Below, one piece after another: positions 63,848-64,000 of a DNA stretch of 64,000 nt. The position numbers and the translations under genes were made by a program. Where the stretch lies: NCBI GenBank assembly GCA_963575745.1, contig CAUYUJ010007480.1, forward strand, positions 10,001 to 74,000, in the 5' to 3' direction. The DNA comes from Prorocentrum cordatum. Taxonomy: Eukaryota > Sar > Dinophyceae > Prorocentrales > Prorocentraceae. Position 1 is the first letter of the stretch. Each line of letters opens with the position of its first letter. The notes below the pieces were generated by a model, which did no database searches, had not been told where the DNA came from, and saw only the letters and a program-made list of their open reading frames with translations.

Positions 63848-64000
63848 GTCATCGCGCGCGTGGGAGACAGGCCCATCATCTTCTCGCTCGTGGGCGGCGC
63901 CATCACGGACTTTAAGATTGTGGGCGGCAGCTTCGTGGTCTTCACGCTCGTGGACTGCAGCTTCGTCATGTTCACGCTCGTTCGCTGCAACTTCGTAGAG
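63848..64000 (+). repeat. 30-bp tandem repeat running off the window
   Basis: Units start ttctcgctcgtgggcggcgc, tttaagattgtgggcggcag, ttcacgctcgtggactgcag, ttcacgctcgttcgctgcaa. Period exactly 30, so it stays open on both strands; it could be part of a repeat protein continuing beyond 64000. Confidence 0.8.

Overview
This is a stretch of nuclear genome from a dinoflagellate. Three things point there. Two retrotransposon insertions begin with a relict of the conserved dinoflagellate spliced leader. The one recognisable cellular gene is eukaryotic (TYW1, a tRNA wybutosine-synthesis enzyme) and is split into short exons by introns of about 0.3 to 6 kb. The GC-rich sequence is saturated with trinucleotide microsatellites and dispersed complex repeats. 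I cannot assign a species. One 100-N assembly gap lies at 28101-28200.

Layout. 1-5.9 kb: dispersed repeats, a 90-bp tandem family, and TCC/GGA microsatellites. 5.9-12.1 kb: LINE-1, a full-length non-LTR retrotransposon (+) with a spliced leader at its 5' end, coiled-coil ORF1, endonuclease, reverse transcriptase, zinc knuckle and RNase H, a (TCTAA)6 tail and a candidate 15-bp target-site duplication. It sits in a TCC spacer between two copies of a complex 'cassette' repeat. 12.1-17.6 kb: cassette 2, long TCC and GGGA tracts, fold-back elements and a GT tract. 17.8-24.0 kb: LINE-2 (+), a different element with premature stops, ending in a 91-T run. 24-36 kb: CAC/CAT, TCC, AAC and 2 kb of ACT microsatellite, the gap, two 90-bp repeat arrays, and a long-period composite repeat with GTT junctions. 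37.2-37.6 kb: cassette 3, inverted. 39.2-45.0 kb: LINE-3 (-), again starting with a spliced leader and enclosed by GGA tracts. 45.4-46.4 kb: ORF1 relic of a fourth LINE. 47-50.8 kb: tandem repeats and a large fold-back. 52-53 kb: MITE-like hairpins. 53.2-61.4 kb: 3' half of TYW1 (-), whose introns hold a GCTGAG satellite, a 150-bp tandem family and fold-backs. 61.9-64 kb: CAT/CAC microsatellites, a GC-rich decamer array and a 30-bp tandem repeat.

How it fits together. The three LINEs are independent and mutated (frameshifts, stops, lost catalytic residues), so none looks active as assembled. LINE-1 and LINE-3 record a cycle of transcription, spliced-leader trans-splicing, reverse transcription of the capped mature RNA and insertion into a trinucleotide microsatellite. 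TYW1 is the only host gene I can name; a few short exon-like segments elsewhere are unassigned. Most long reading frames here are microsatellites or in-frame tandem repeats and were not annotated as genes. Homology calls rest on motif recognition by eye; no search was run.
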